Shown here in pieces: positions 25,785 through 34,535 of a stretch of 64,000 bases of DNA; within the stretch, counting starts at the first letter, position 1; the number at the start of each line of letters is the position of its first letter. Position numbers and translations under genes: made by a program. Under the pieces are notes generated by a model. That model was not told where the DNA came from. It worked only from the letters and a program-made list of their open reading frames with translations, and did not search any database. This DNA is from Anaerolineae bacterium (lineage in GTDB: Bacteria > Chloroflexota > Anaerolineae > 4572-78 > J111). The stretch is taken from contig JAHDWA010000005.1 of assembly GCA_023382535.1 (NCBI GenBank), positions 186,001-250,000 of the forward strand, read 5' to 3'.

Positions 25785-26411
25785 ATGGGATCAAGCTCAT
25801 CGTCTCAGCTCATTCCTGAAGCACCCGTAACCAACGCCGACGAGGCCCTCCAGCGATTGATGGCAGGCAATCAACGGTACTCAACCAATCGAGCCATCCA
25901 TTTGAATCAAACCCCCGTCCGTCGCATTGAAACAGCCAAAGCGCAACGTCCTTTTGCTACCATTTTGGGTTGCGTGGACTCGCGCGTGCCGCCGGAAATC
26001 ATCTTTGATCGCGGTTTGGGTGATCTGTTTGTGATTCGGACTGCCGGCCAGGTGATTGATCGGGCGGTGCTGGGGAGTATTGAATTTGGGGTGGTGGAGT
26101 TGAACATCCCGCTGGTTATGGTATTAGGGCACGAACGCTGTGGCGCGGTCAAGGCGACGCTTGAAATGCTGGAACAGCCTGCGCATGCCCCAGGCGAAAT
26201 CGGCTTGCTGGTTGAGAGCATTCGTCCGGCTGTCGAAAAGGCTAAGGGCCAACTGGGTGACTGGCTTGAAAGTGCAGTGTTGGCCAATGTAGAATTGACA
26301 GTGAGCCGGTTGCAAAGCTCGCCTATTCTGGCTGAGGCCATCGAAAAAGGCCAGCTCAAAATTGTTGGCGCCCGGTATGATCTGGATACCGGAACAGTAA
26401 CTCTATTATGA
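25785..26411 (+). CDS. Beta-class carbonic anhydrase
   Basis: A 208-residue zinc enzyme that interconverts carbon dioxide and bicarbonate. The beta-class residues are all present: Cys63, Asp65 and Arg67 in GCVDSR, and His116 and Cys119 in GHERCGA, giving the three zinc ligands (Cys63, His116, Cys119) and the Asp-Arg dyad. Length and the final GARYDLDTGTV pattern are normal. AGAGGATAA lies before the ATG. It is a single-gene unit with its own strong promoter, followed by a MITE-like element. Bicarbonate supply for carboxylases or pH control is the usual role. Predicted cytoplasmic. Confidence 0.95.
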   Translation: MGSSSSSQLIPEAPVTNADEALQRLMAGNQRYSTNRAIHLNQTPVRRIETAKAQRPFATILGCVDSRVPPEIIFDRGLGDLFVIRTAGQVIDRAVLGSIEFGVVELNIPLVMVLGHERCGAVKATLEMLEQPAHAPGEIGLLVESIRPAVEKAKGQLGDWLESAVLANVELTVSRLQSSPILAEAIEKGQLKIVGARYDLDTGTVTLL

Positions 26412-26442
26412 GTTAAAATCGTTGCTGTGCTTGTAACTCCTC

Positions 26443-26519
26443 AGGTGACTGGCACTCTTCTCCTTTGGCAAGACGATTGAGAGAAGCAAAGCTTAGGGCT
26501 AACCAAGTGCCAGTCACCT
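26443..26519. mobile_element. MITE/REP-like element, copy 2
   Basis: Left end AGGTGACTGGCACT (26443-26456) and right end AAGTGCCAGTCACCT (26505-26519), the same ends as copy 1, with an unrelated interior. It ends only 14 bases before the start codon of the flavoenzyme gene, so it supplies the immediate upstream region. Confidence 0.8.
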
Positions 26520-26533
26520 TTAGCCTGAACATT

Positions 26534-27739
26534 ATGATGAAACAAGATTACGAGTATATTGTCCTCGGCCTCGGTGGTATTGGCAGCGGCGCGGCTTACT
26601 GGCTGTCGCGCCAGGCGGGCCGCGACGTGTTAGGACTGGAACAGTTTGAAATCGGCCATGTGCGCGGTGGGTCGCAGGATCATTCCCGGATCATCCGGCT
26701 GTCGTACCATACCCCGGAGTATGTCGCGCTGGCCCAACAGGCTTATGCCGCCTGGGCGGTGCTGGAAGAAGAGGCTGGTGAAAAGCTGATTGTCAAAACC
26801 GGCGGTCTCGACCTGTGGCCGGCGGTAAGCGCCATCCCCAGCGAGGATTACACCCGGAGCATGCAAGCGTGCGGCGTGCCCTTTGAGCGCCTCGACGCCG
26901 CCGAAATTATGCACCGCTGGCCCCAGTTCCGTCTGACCGAAGACATTTATGCGCTTTACCAGGCCGAGAGCGGCATTGCTCCGGCGGCCCGGTGTAACAC
27001 GGCCCACCAGCGGATGGCCCGGGCCAACGGGGCGACGTTGCTGGACAACACGCCGATTACTGGCATTCGGCCTCTTAACGGCGAAGTTGAAGTGGTGGCC
27101 GGCGGAACGGTCTATCGCTGCCGCAAGCTGGTCATTGCCGCCGGGGCCTGGACGAATAACATGCTGTCCCATTTCTCTCGCCCCTCTCTGGAAGGGATTG
27201 GAGGAGGGTCCGCTTTTAAATTACCCTTGACCGTTACCCAGGAGCAGGTGACGTACTTTGCTACGCCGCACCTGGCCGATTTTGCCCCGGAACGTTTTCC
27301 CATCTGGATTTGGATGGACGAGCCGTGCTTCTACGGCTTTCCCGTTTACGGCGAGCCGGCGACGAAGGCGGCTCAGGATGTGGGCGGCGAAGAAGTGACA
27401 GCGGAGACGCGTAGTTTTGAGCCGAATCCGGCCAACGCCCAGCGAGTCGAGCAATTTCTGCAAAAATATCTTCCCACTGCCCTCGGTCCGGTCCTCTACA
27501 CCAAAACTTGCCTCTATACCATGCCCCCTGACCGTGATTTTGTCATTGATACCATTCCCGGCTACGATAACTGCAGCGTTGCCATTGGCGCGGGTCATGC
27601 TTTTAAATTTGCCTCGCTGCTGGGTAAAATCTTGAGTGAACTGGCCGTAGATGGCAGGAGCGAGAGCAACCTCGAACCGTTTAAAATTGACCGGCCTATT
27701 TTGAAAGTGGAGAATCCACCCAAGAGCTTTATGGTTTAG
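26534..27739 (+). CDS. FAD-dependent amine oxidase, sarcosine oxidase/N-methyltryptophan oxidase type
   Basis: A 401-residue protein of the monomeric sarcosine oxidase (MSOX/SolA) family, which oxidises N-methylamino acids to give formaldehyde and hydrogen peroxide. The N-terminal Rossmann motif is VLGLGGIGSGAAYWLSR with the acid at the end of strand 2 (GLEQF). The segment KTCLYTMPPDRDFVID contains the Cys to which FAD is covalently linked in the family, and GAGHAFKFA lies near the C-terminus. The start is taken at 26534 (a second ATG follows at 26537). A longer frame would read through the MITE-like element at 26443-26519 and is rejected. The gene is bracketed by that element and another copy at 27782. 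Substrate preference is not readable. Confidence 0.9.
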   Translation: MMKQDYEYIVLGLGGIGSGAAYWLSRQAGRDVLGLEQFEIGHVRGGSQDHSRIIRLSYHTPEYVALAQQAYAAWAVLEEEAGEKLIVKTGGLDLWPAVSAIPSEDYTRSMQACGVPFERLDAAEIMHRWPQFRLTEDIYALYQAESGIAPAARCNTAHQRMARANGATLLDNTPITGIRPLNGEVEVVAGGTVYRCRKLVIAAGAWTNNMLSHFSRPSLEGIGGGSAFKLPLTVTQEQVTYFATPHLADFAPERFPIWIWMDEPCFYGFPVYGEPATKAAQDVGGEEVTAETRSFEPNPANAQRVEQFLQKYLPTALGPVLYTKTCLYTMPPDRDFVIDTIPGYDNCSVAIGAGHAFKFASLLGKILSELAVDGRSESNLEPFKIDRPILKVENPPKSFMV

Positions 27740-27781
27740 GGCATCGTTCCTGAGAGTCGTCATTAAACCTTATCGGGATTA

Positions 27782-27866
27782 AGGTGACAGGCACTTCTCG
27801 GACTACTCATTGGGCTTATTTGAATAAAACCTGCCCGTATTTAGTGTTCAAAAGTGCCTGTCACCT
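27782..27866. mobile_element. MITE/REP-like element, copy 3 (variant ends)
   Basis: Ends AGGTGACAGGCACTT (27782-27796) and AAGTGCCTGTCACCT (27852-27866). The ends differ from copies 1 and 2 by one symmetrical base change, so the inverted pairing is kept: a compensatory change showing that the hairpin or end pairing matters. Confidence 0.8.
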
Positions 27867-27900
27867 CGTTTTTCCTTATTTCCGATAGAGTCTATTATTT

Positions 27901-28404
27901 GTGAAACCTGGTGAGCGGCCCGTTATTGACCTGCCTTACACCTCACAAGAGTGGGCCTTGGAATTGATCGCGGTAGGGGGCCTTGCCCTCATGATCGGGA
28001 TGCTCAGTCTGGCCTGGTTCGATTTGCCCACTTTGGTTCCAACACATTTTGGACCGTCGGGCCAGGCTGACGCCTGGGGAGATAAACGCAGCATCCTTAT
28101 CCTGCCTGTCATCAGTGTTATTTTGTATCTCATGCTGACGGTGACCAACCGGTATCCGCATAAATTCAATTATCTCTGGCCGATCACAGTCCAAAATGCC
28201 CGCGAGCAGTATCGTTTGGCTCGTTTACTATTAGCCTGGCTCAAAGCCGAAATGATTATCCTCTTCACTTTTTTGGTTTGGGCAACAATCCGCGTAGCTT
28301 TGGGGCAGGCAGCAGGATTGGGAAGTATCTTTCTTCCCGTTGTTTTAGTAATAATTTTTGGTACAGTCGGGATCTACTTTTATTTCGCCTATATAAAGAG
28401 GTAG
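27901..28404 (+). CDS. DUF1648-domain membrane protein
   Basis: A 167-residue protein with four predicted transmembrane helices. After the first helix comes the DUF1648 signature: LVPTHFGPSGQADAWGDK, the pattern (P.HF...G..D.W..K) also found at the N-terminus of SdpI-like immunity proteins. The rest of SdpI is absent, so this is a short stand-alone DUF1648 protein of unknown role. The start is GTG at 27901 with no strong Shine-Dalgarno; other starts would cut into the first helix. It lies between the third MITE-like element and the peptide-transport operon. No functional link with either is evident. Confidence 0.8.
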   Translation: MKPGERPVIDLPYTSQEWALELIAVGGLALMIGMLSLAWFDLPTLVPTHFGPSGQADAWGDKRSILILPVISVILYLMLTVTNRYPHKFNYLWPITVQNAREQYRLARLLLAWLKAEMIILFTFLVWATIRVALGQAAGLGSIFLPVVLVIIFGTVGIYFYFAYIKR

Positions 28405-28494
28405 CAAAGCGGAGAAATATAATTCTCCCGTCTACACTCGCCTCACGCAAGTGCAGGCCGCCTACCGTCTACTGTCTACCATTTTCAGGAGGAG
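28400..28494 (+). repeat. Leader repeat, copy A
   Basis: AGGTAGCAAAG is followed by a run from about 28430: GTCTACACTCGCCTCACGCA, then AGTGCAGGCCG and CTACTGTCTAC, ending just before the AGGAGG-type ribosome site of the peptide-binding protein gene. A matching block lies at 39374-39501, before the phosphoglucomutase gene. Confidence 0.7.
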
Positions 28495-28498
28495 TTAG

Positions 28499-30298
28499 AT
28501 GTTAAAGAAAAGAAGTTTGCTCTTATTGGTCATAGCTCTGGTTTTATTGCTGGCTGCGTGCAGCGGCGGCGCGGCGCAGCCGGAAACGGAAAAGCCGGCC
28601 GACAGCGGGGCGCAGTCGGAGGCGGCCACTGCAGCGCCGGCGGAAACAAGCGAAGCGAAGACCGAAGCCACCGCAGCCCCGGCGGAAACAACCGAGCCAG
28701 CCCCGGCGACAGAGGAAGCGGCGGCTGCCAGCGGCGGCACCCTGCGTTTTGGTTGGAACGGCAGCCCTGATACGTTGAACCCCGGCACCTTTATCTTGTA
28801 CGAAGCGTATGTTATCGCCGACTTGGTTTATGACACGATGTTCGACCTGCAGCTTGACGGCACCTTCAAGCCCTCGCTGGCCGAAAGTTATGATGTCTCC
28901 GCCGATGGCAAAACCTGGACTTTTAAAATTAAGTCAGGGGTCAAGTTCCACGACGACCAGCCCTTAACGGCAAAAGACGTGGCCTTTACGTACAACTACT
29001 ACCGCAGCCACCCCGATTTTCCCTACATGGTCACCTACGGCGAGAAGTTCGAAAGCGTCGAGGCCACCGACGACACCACTGTGGTGATCAAACTTACCGA
29101 CGCCATCCCCAATATTGAAGCCCAGTTGTACGCCCAATATGTTCTGCCCGAACATATCTGGTCCAAATATGAAGAGGCCACTGCCGCCGTCGAATTCGAA
29201 AACCTGGAAATGATTGGCAGCGGCGCCTTCAAAATGGTCGAATACAAACAAAATGAATTTGTCCACCTGGCTGCGAATAAAGATTATTTTGACGGAGCGC
29301 CCAAGGTGGATGAGGTTATTTTCCAGACCTTTGGCAACCCGGATGCTTTGGTGCAGGCCCTGACCACCGGGCAGGTTGATGTCATTAGAGACATCCCTTC
29401 GACCGCGGTGCCGACGCTGCGCAATAATGCGGATATTGGCCTGGTGATTGGCGCGCCCCGCGATCCAAGTGTGCGCGACATCATCCTCAATCAACTCGCG
29501 CCCGAAAATTGCCCTCCCGAAGACGGCAAATGTACCGGCCATCCGGCCCTGCGTGACCGCAATGTGCGTCTGGCCTTGGCCCACGCCACCGACAAGCAAA
29601 ATATTATTGACGTGGCGATGCTTGGCCTGGCCACGCCAGGACTGACGCTCGTCCCTGATAGCATGGGTCACTGGTATAACAATACCCTTGAAGATTACGC
29701 CTATGATCCGGCCCAGGCCAACCAGATACTCGACGATGCGGGTTACAAAGACACCGATGGCGACGGTGTGCGCGAGATGCCCGACGGCAGCAAGCCGTTG
29801 AGCTTTCGGCTTTATTGGCCCAACGACGTGGGCGAAGCGCCACGCATTGCGGATCTGCTGGCCGATAGCTGGAATCAGGCCGGGATAAAGGTTGAGCCGC
29901 AGGCATTCGACCCTGATGCCCTGACTACAGCCTGCTGTCCTGCTTTTGACTACGACATTATGATCTGGGGCTGGGCTTGGGGCCCCGACCCTGATGGAGC
30001 GCTCCAGGTTTACCGCACATCCGATATTGTCAGCGGATACAATGAAACAGGGTATGCCAGTTCCAAATTTGATGAACTATACCAACAACAGTCCATTGAG
30101 CTTGATCCGCAAAAACGCCGCGATATTGTCTGGGAGATGCAAAAAATGACCTTTGAGGATGTCGTCTACATCATCCCTTATTATCAGCAGGATGTCCAGG
30201 CTTACCGCAAGGATCGCTTCCAGGGCTGGATGACCGACGTGCCCAAAGTGGCCCTGGAAGATTTTAGCCAGCTCATGATAGTCCAACCGGCTCAGTAA
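28499..30298 (+). CDS. Peptide ABC transporter substrate-binding lipoprotein (SBP family 5)
   Basis: A 599-residue lipoprotein: the signal MLKKRSLLLLVIALVLLL ends in the lipobox LAAC, so Cys21 is lipidated and the protein sits on the outer face of the membrane. An Ala/Glu/Thr-rich linker (about 25-75) precedes the family-5 fold, which begins GGTLRFGWNGSPDTLNP and contains LAESYDVSADGKTWTFKIKSGVKFHDDQPLTAKDVAF, the family signature. Members bind oligopeptides, dipeptides, nickel or sugars-oligomers; the neighbouring peptidases favour peptides. GGAGGAG precedes the ATG. It is first of an operon with two permeases, two ATPases, an S9 peptidase and a C45 hydrolase. The insert AENCPPEDGKCTG and a CCP pair provide extra Cys uncommon in the family. 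Confidence 0.95.
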   Translation: MLKKRSLLLLVIALVLLLAACSGGAAQPETEKPADSGAQSEAATAAPAETSEAKTEATAAPAETTEPAPATEEAAAASGGTLRFGWNGSPDTLNPGTFILYEAYVIADLVYDTMFDLQLDGTFKPSLAESYDVSADGKTWTFKIKSGVKFHDDQPLTAKDVAFTYNYYRSHPDFPYMVTYGEKFESVEATDDTTVVIKLTDAIPNIEAQLYAQYVLPEHIWSKYEEATAAVEFENLEMIGSGAFKMVEYKQNEFVHLAANKDYFDGAPKVDEVIFQTFGNPDALVQALTTGQVDVIRDIPSTAVPTLRNNADIGLVIGAPRDPSVRDIILNQLAPENCPPEDGKCTGHPALRDRNVRLALAHATDKQNIIDVAMLGLATPGLTLVPDSMGHWYNNTLEDYAYDPAQANQILDDAGYKDTDGDGVREMPDGSKPLSFRLYWPNDVGEAPRIADLLADSWNQAGIKVEPQAFDPDALTTACCPAFDYDIMIWGWAWGPDPDGALQVYRTSDIVSGYNETGYASSKFDELYQQQSIELDPQKRRDIVWEMQKMTFEDVVYIIPYYQQDVQAYRKDRFQGWMTDVPKVALEDFSQLMIVQPAQ

Positions 30299-30381
30299 CA
30301 TGAAGTAGAAAGTAACGAGTAGGGAGTAAGAGAGGCTATTGCTCTCTTCCCCTACTTCCTACTCCTTACTTCCAATTTGCT

Positions 30382-31404
30382 ATGAACAAGTACATCCTTA
30401 AAAAAATCGGCTGGGCCTTGCTGACCGTCGTTTTTGTGGTCCTGCTCAACTTTTTCCTGTTTCGTATCCTACCCGGCGACCCGGCCCGCATGGTCAGAGA
30501 CCCGCGCCTGAAACAAGATGCCATTGCTGCCCTGCGTGAGCGATTTGGGCTGGATAAACCGGTCATCAACTGCGTCGAAACTATCTCGCCGCTCAAACTC
30601 GGCAGTTGCGCCGTCAATCCCCTGGAAACTCAATTTGGCCGCTATATCATTAATCTCCTGCAAGGTGAACTGGGCACCAGCTTTCACACCCAGCGCCCGG
30701 TGACCCAAATCCTATCCGAAAATCTGGTCAACACGGTATTATTAATCGGGGCCGGGCAGCTTCTCTCCATTTTTGTCGGGATTCTGCTGGGCCTCATTGC
30801 CGCCTGGAAATCCCGGACTGCTATTGACTACGCCGCCCTGTTAGGCAGCTTGACCGCCTGGTCGCTGCCAACTTTTTGGTTTGGCATGGTTTTGCTCTTC
30901 TGGGGCAGCAGCCAGTTCGGTCTGCCGATTGGCGGCAAGATTACCGCCGGAGGCACCTTTGCCAGCGAATGGGATCGCTGGCTCGACATTGGCCGCCATA
31001 TGATTCTGCCCACGCTGACGTATACCATCATTTACGCCGGGGAATATACCCTCTTCATGCGCAGCGCCATTGTCGAAATATTTGCCGAAGATTACGTCCT
31101 GACCGCCAAGGCCAAGGGGCTGAATACCTTTCAGATTTTGCGGGATCACGCTTTACCCAATGCCCTGCTGCCCACCGTGACCATTGTGGCCCTGAATTTG
31201 GGCTTCACGGTGGCCGGCGCGATCCAAATCGAGGCAGTTTTTTCCTGGCCGGGTTTGGGCCAGGCTGTGGTCGAAGCCGTGGGCCGGCAGGATTACCCGG
31301 TGCTGCAAGGGGCTTTTTTGCTTCTGGCCGTCAGTGTTATTTTCGCCAATCTCATCGCCGATCTGCTCTACTCCTACCTCGATCCGCGGATTCAGACAGG
31401 ATGA
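30382..31404 (+). CDS. Peptide ABC transporter permease, DppB/OppB type
   Basis: A 340-residue membrane permease. The N-terminus shows the DppB pattern (FLFRILPGDPARMV) followed by an extracytoplasmic segment of about 50 residues and five more helices. The cytoplasmic EAA loop that contacts the ATPase reads AKAKGLNTFQILRDHALPNALLP. Length is normal. It forms half of the membrane channel with the DppC-type protein encoded next. The 83-base gap after the binding-protein gene is filled with imperfect inverted AGTAGGGAGTAAG-type simple repeats, which could form a processing or attenuation hairpin and lower expression of the channel genes relative to the binding protein. Confidence 0.95.
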   Translation: MNKYILKKIGWALLTVVFVVLLNFFLFRILPGDPARMVRDPRLKQDAIAALRERFGLDKPVINCVETISPLKLGSCAVNPLETQFGRYIINLLQGELGTSFHTQRPVTQILSENLVNTVLLIGAGQLLSIFVGILLGLIAAWKSRTAIDYAALLGSLTAWSLPTFWFGMVLLFWGSSQFGLPIGGKITAGGTFASEWDRWLDIGRHMILPTLTYTIIYAGEYTLFMRSAIVEIFAEDYVLTAKAKGLNTFQILRDHALPNALLPTVTIVALNLGFTVAGAIQIEAVFSWPGLGQAVVEAVGRQDYPVLQGAFLLLAVSVIFANLIADLLYSYLDPRIQTG

Positions 31405-31454
31405 ATTGTGATGCGTAAATTCTCACGCATCATGCTTGTTTTGGAGACAATGCA

Positions 31455-32393
31455 ATGGATACCCTCACTACCTTCTGGCGCAGCTTCAAACGCCAGCCGA
31501 TGGGACTGATTGGGCTGGTTATGCTCATCATCATTATCCTGGTCGCCTTGTTGGCCCCCCTGCTGGCGCCCTACGACCCCAAAGCTGCCGTCAGGGTGAC
31601 GCTCGATGATATTTATGCACCGCCTAATGCTGAGCATTGGTTGGGTACCGACGACGCCGGCAAGGACGTGCTGACCAATCTCATCTACGGCTCGCGGGTC
31701 TCGCTGACGGTGGGTTTCTTTGCAGCCTTCATCTCCCTGATTATCGGCGGCCTGATTGGCATTGTCGCCGGTTTTTACGGGGGGCAGGTGGAGAATTTTC
31801 TGATGCGCCTGACGGATATTTTGCTGGTCATCCCGGATTTGCCGCTCATGATCATTTTAATTGCCATCCTGGGACGCAGCTTGAGCATTATAATCGTTGT
31901 GTTAGGCATTTTGGGCTGGACCAGCACAGCCCGGGTCGTCCGCTCGCAGACCTTATCGGTCAAAGAGCGTAAATTTGTGCAGCGGGCGCGGGCCATTGGC
32001 GCGGGGAATATGTATATTGTTCGCCGTCATATCTTCCCCCTGGTCTTCCCGCTGATGGTGGTCAATGCGGTCATCACCATTTCTGTCGCCATCTATAATG
32101 AAAGCGTCCTCGCCTTTTTGGGTCTGGGCGACCCCACCCGCTTGAGCTGGGGCCAGATGCTCCAATTCGCCTTTACCCGGGGCGGCATGAGCGCCGGGGC
32201 CTGGTGGTCTATTATGCCGCCTGGCCTGGCGATTGTCTGGGTAGTGCTGGCCCTGACATTACTGGGCAACGGCCTGGAGCGGGTCTTCAACCCGCGCCTC
32301 GAACTGCACCACCTCTCCGTGGGACCGAAGATGGTGGCTCGACCGGCCCAAACTGACTCGCGCGAAACAGCTCCCGTCCCGGCAGGGAAGTAG
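31455..32393 (+). CDS. Peptide ABC transporter permease, DppC/OppC type
   Basis: A 312-residue permease with an N-terminal OppC domain (FWRSFKRQPMGLIGLVMLI) and six helices. HWLGTDDAGKDVLTNLIYGSRVSL is the conserved DppC segment, and the EAA loop is ARAIGAGNMYIVRRHIFPLVFPL. The C-terminal tail after the last helix is longer than usual and hydrophilic. It pairs with the DppB-type permease 50 bases upstream, and its stop directly abuts the start of the ATPase gene, so translation is coupled. Confidence 0.95.
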   Translation: MDTLTTFWRSFKRQPMGLIGLVMLIIIILVALLAPLLAPYDPKAAVRVTLDDIYAPPNAEHWLGTDDAGKDVLTNLIYGSRVSLTVGFFAAFISLIIGGLIGIVAGFYGGQVENFLMRLTDILLVIPDLPLMIILIAILGRSLSIIIVVLGILGWTSTARVVRSQTLSVKERKFVQRARAIGAGNMYIVRRHIFPLVFPLMVVNAVITISVAIYNESVLAFLGLGDPTRLSWGQMLQFAFTRGGMSAGAWWSIMPPGLAIVWVVLALTLLGNGLERVFNPRLELHHLSVGPKMVARPAQTDSRETAPVPAGK

Positions 32394-33452
32394 ATGGCAG
32401 AGAGAGAGACTATGCTTGGCCAAAGGTCAAGCCCGCCAAATGGGCAGCCGAAAATCGAAAGTCTAAAGTTTGCCAGTGCCCCGCTGTTGCTCGATGTGCG
32501 CAACCTGTCGGTTGATTATGTTAGTCCCGACCAGCCGCCAGCGCATGCCCTGGAAAATGTCAGCTTTATTTTGCGTGAGGGCGAGATGTTGGGCGTGGTC
32601 GGGGAGAGTGGCTGCGGCAAATCTACCTTGATGCTCAGCTTAATGCGTTTATTGGGAGCGGCAGGGCGGATTGTCAATGGCCAGGTCATCTTTCGTGGTC
32701 AGGATTTGCTCGATCTGAATGAGCTGGAAATGAGCCAGGTGCGCTGGAAAAACATCTCGATGATTTTTCAGGGGGCTATGAACGCCCTCAACCCGGTGCG
32801 CCGCATCGGCGACCAGATTGGCGAGGCCATCCGCCAGCACTATCAGTTTTGCGATAAAGCTACAATAGATGCGCGTGTTTCCGAACTGCTGGATTTGGTT
32901 GGCATTACGCCCGGCCGCAAAACGCAGTACCCGCACCAGTTCTCCGGCGGTATGCGCCAGCGGGTGATGATTGCCATGGCCCTGGCCTGCACGCCGCAAG
33001 TCGTCATCGCCGACGAGCCGACCACAGCCCTGGATGTAATGATCCAGGCCCAAATTTTGGACCTGCTGCACCAACTGCGTGACAAGCTGGGGCTGGCCGT
33101 TCTGCTTGTAACTCACGACCTGGGTGTGGTGGCCGAGGTCTGCGATACCGTCCTGGTGATGTACGGCGGCGTCGTGGCCGAATATGGCGACGTGGACACG
33201 ATTTTTAATCACCCGCAGCACCCTTACACCCAGGAACTGCTCAAGGCTTTTCCCGACATCTCCAATCTCAAAGGCAAACTGGCCTCTATCCCCGGCTATC
33301 CGCCGCGCCTGAACGATCTGCCAGCAGGTTGCCGCTTTGCCCCGCGCTGCCCCGCCGCCTTTGACCGCTGCCACACTGCCCCGCCGCCGCTTTACCTGAC
33401 GAACGGGGTCAGGCAGCATTACGCCAGTTGCTACTTGGTAGAACCGAAGTAA
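32394..33452 (+). CDS. Peptide ABC transporter ATPase, DppD/OppD type
   Basis: A 352-residue ATPase. Walker A is GESGCGKST, the signature FSGGMRQR, Walker B VVIADEPTTALD and the switch His lies in LLVTHDLG. The C-terminal oligopeptide-transporter domain has the [15 protein letters not shown] cysteine motif, which in related dipeptide importers binds an iron-sulfur cluster. The first about 35 residues are a hydrophilic extension, so the ATG at 32412 is a possible alternative start. The ATG at 32394 abuts the stop of the permease gene. It works as a heterodimer with the next ATPase. Confidence 0.95.
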   Translation: MAERETMLGQRSSPPNGQPKIESLKFASAPLLLDVRNLSVDYVSPDQPPAHALENVSFILREGEMLGVVGESGCGKSTLMLSLMRLLGAAGRIVNGQVIFRGQDLLDLNELEMSQVRWKNISMIFQGAMNALNPVRRIGDQIGEAIRQHYQFCDKATIDARVSELLDLVGITPGRKTQYPHQFSGGMRQRVMIAMALACTPQVVIADEPTTALDVMIQAQILDLLHQLRDKLGLAVLLVTHDLGVVAEVCDTVLVMYGGVVAEYGDVDTIFNHPQHPYTQELLKAFPDISNLKGKLASIPGYPPRLNDLPAGCRFAPRCPAAFDRCHTAPPPLYLTNGVRQHYASCYLVEPK

Positions 33453-33507
33453 GCTTTTACCGCCGAGACCGCAGAGGACGCAGAGGTGAATGAACAAGTG
33501 GTAAAAT

Positions 33508-34491
33508 ATGGAACAAGTCCCTATTCTTAAAATTCAGCGTCTTCATAAATTTTTTCCGGTAGGCCGGGCCGGACTGTTTGGCGGTGCGGCCAAACAGGTG
33601 CATGCCGTTGATGGCGTCACCCTGGAACTGGGCCGGGGTGAGATTCTGGCCTTAGTAGGCGAGAGCGGCTGTGGTAAATCCACCCTGGTCCTAACCCTGC
33701 TGGGGTTGGAACGAGCTACCAGTGGCACAATTTCCTTTGCTGACCGCGATGTGACCCACCTGGGCAGCGCGGCGCTTAAAGAGATGCGCCGTCACATCCA
33801 GATGATCTTCCAGGACCCGTTTGAGGCGCTCAACCCTATCCTGACCATCGGCGAAATCGTAGCCGAGCCGCTTTTGGTGCACGGCATTGGTAAAAACAAA
33901 GCCGAGCGGCTGGAACGAGCCAGCCAGGCCCTGGAAGACGCCGGGCTGAAGCCAGCCAGCAACTTTATTCATCGCCGCCCCCATGAATTATCGGGAGGAC
34001 AGCGCCAGCGCGTGGTCATCGCCGGGGCGCTGGTCCTGGAGCCGGAAATTCTTCTGGCCGACGAGCCGGTTTCGATGCTGGATATGAGCATCCGCGCTGA
34101 AATCCTTAACCTGCTGGCCGAGCTGCGCCAAAGGCGGGGCGTTTCGGTCATCTTTATCACCCACGATTTAGCCACCGCTGCCTACATCGCCGACCGGGTG
34201 GCGGTCATGTACCTGGGCCGGATTGTCGAAATCGGCCCCATCCGGGAGGTACTGGCCAATCCGGTCCATCCCTATACCAAGTCGCTGCTGTCGGTCATTC
34301 CTGTGCCTAACCCGCGCCTGCGCCGCAAGCATACCATCCTACAGGGCGACCCGCCCAACCCGATCAATTTGCCCACCGGCTGCCGCTTCCACCCGCGCTG
34401 CCCGGCGGCTTTTGATCGCTGCCCGCAGATTGACCCGCAGTTGCGGCTGGTCGGCAATGAGCATGAGGCGGCGTGCCTGCTAGTAGAATGA
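33508..34491 (+). CDS. Peptide ABC transporter ATPase, DppF/OppF type
   Basis: A 327-residue ATPase with Walker [10 protein letters not shown], signature LSGGQRQR, Walker [13 protein letters not shown] and switch FITHDLA. The C-terminal [16 protein letters not shown] matches the cysteine motif of its partner. The N-terminal [25 protein letters not shown] segment is typical of the F subunit. It completes the importer. The next gene, an S9 peptidase, begins 45 bases downstream on the same strand. Confidence 0.95.
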   Translation: MEQVPILKIQRLHKFFPVGRAGLFGGAAKQVHAVDGVTLELGRGEILALVGESGCGKSTLVLTLLGLERATSGTISFADRDVTHLGSAALKEMRRHIQMIFQDPFEALNPILTIGEIVAEPLLVHGIGKNKAERLERASQALEDAGLKPASNFIHRRPHELSGGQRQRVVIAGALVLEPEILLADEPVSMLDMSIRAEILNLLAELRQRRGVSVIFITHDLATAAYIADRVAVMYLGRIVEIGPIREVLANPVHPYTKSLLSVIPVPNPRLRRKHTILQGDPPNPINLPTGCRFHPRCPAAFDRCPQIDPQLRLVGNEHEAACLLVE

Positions 34492-34535
34492 AGTAACCAC
34501 GGATTACACAGATTACACAAATTGATGATTTAAGC

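Noticed and set aside
25577..25819. 80-codon frame overlapping the carbonic anhydrase start
   Set aside because: It begins in the -35 box of a near-consensus promoter and has no family features or ribosome site.
26465..26533. N-terminal extension of the flavoenzyme
   Set aside because: It would translate through the MITE-like element; the Rossmann fold begins right after the ATG at 26534.
28964..29671. 235-codon frame antisense to the peptide-binding protein gene
   Set aside because: It is a shadow of a well-defined family-5 binding protein.
32649..33497. 282-codon frame antisense to the DppD-type ATPase gene
   Set aside because: It has no domain and mirrors the ATPase codons.
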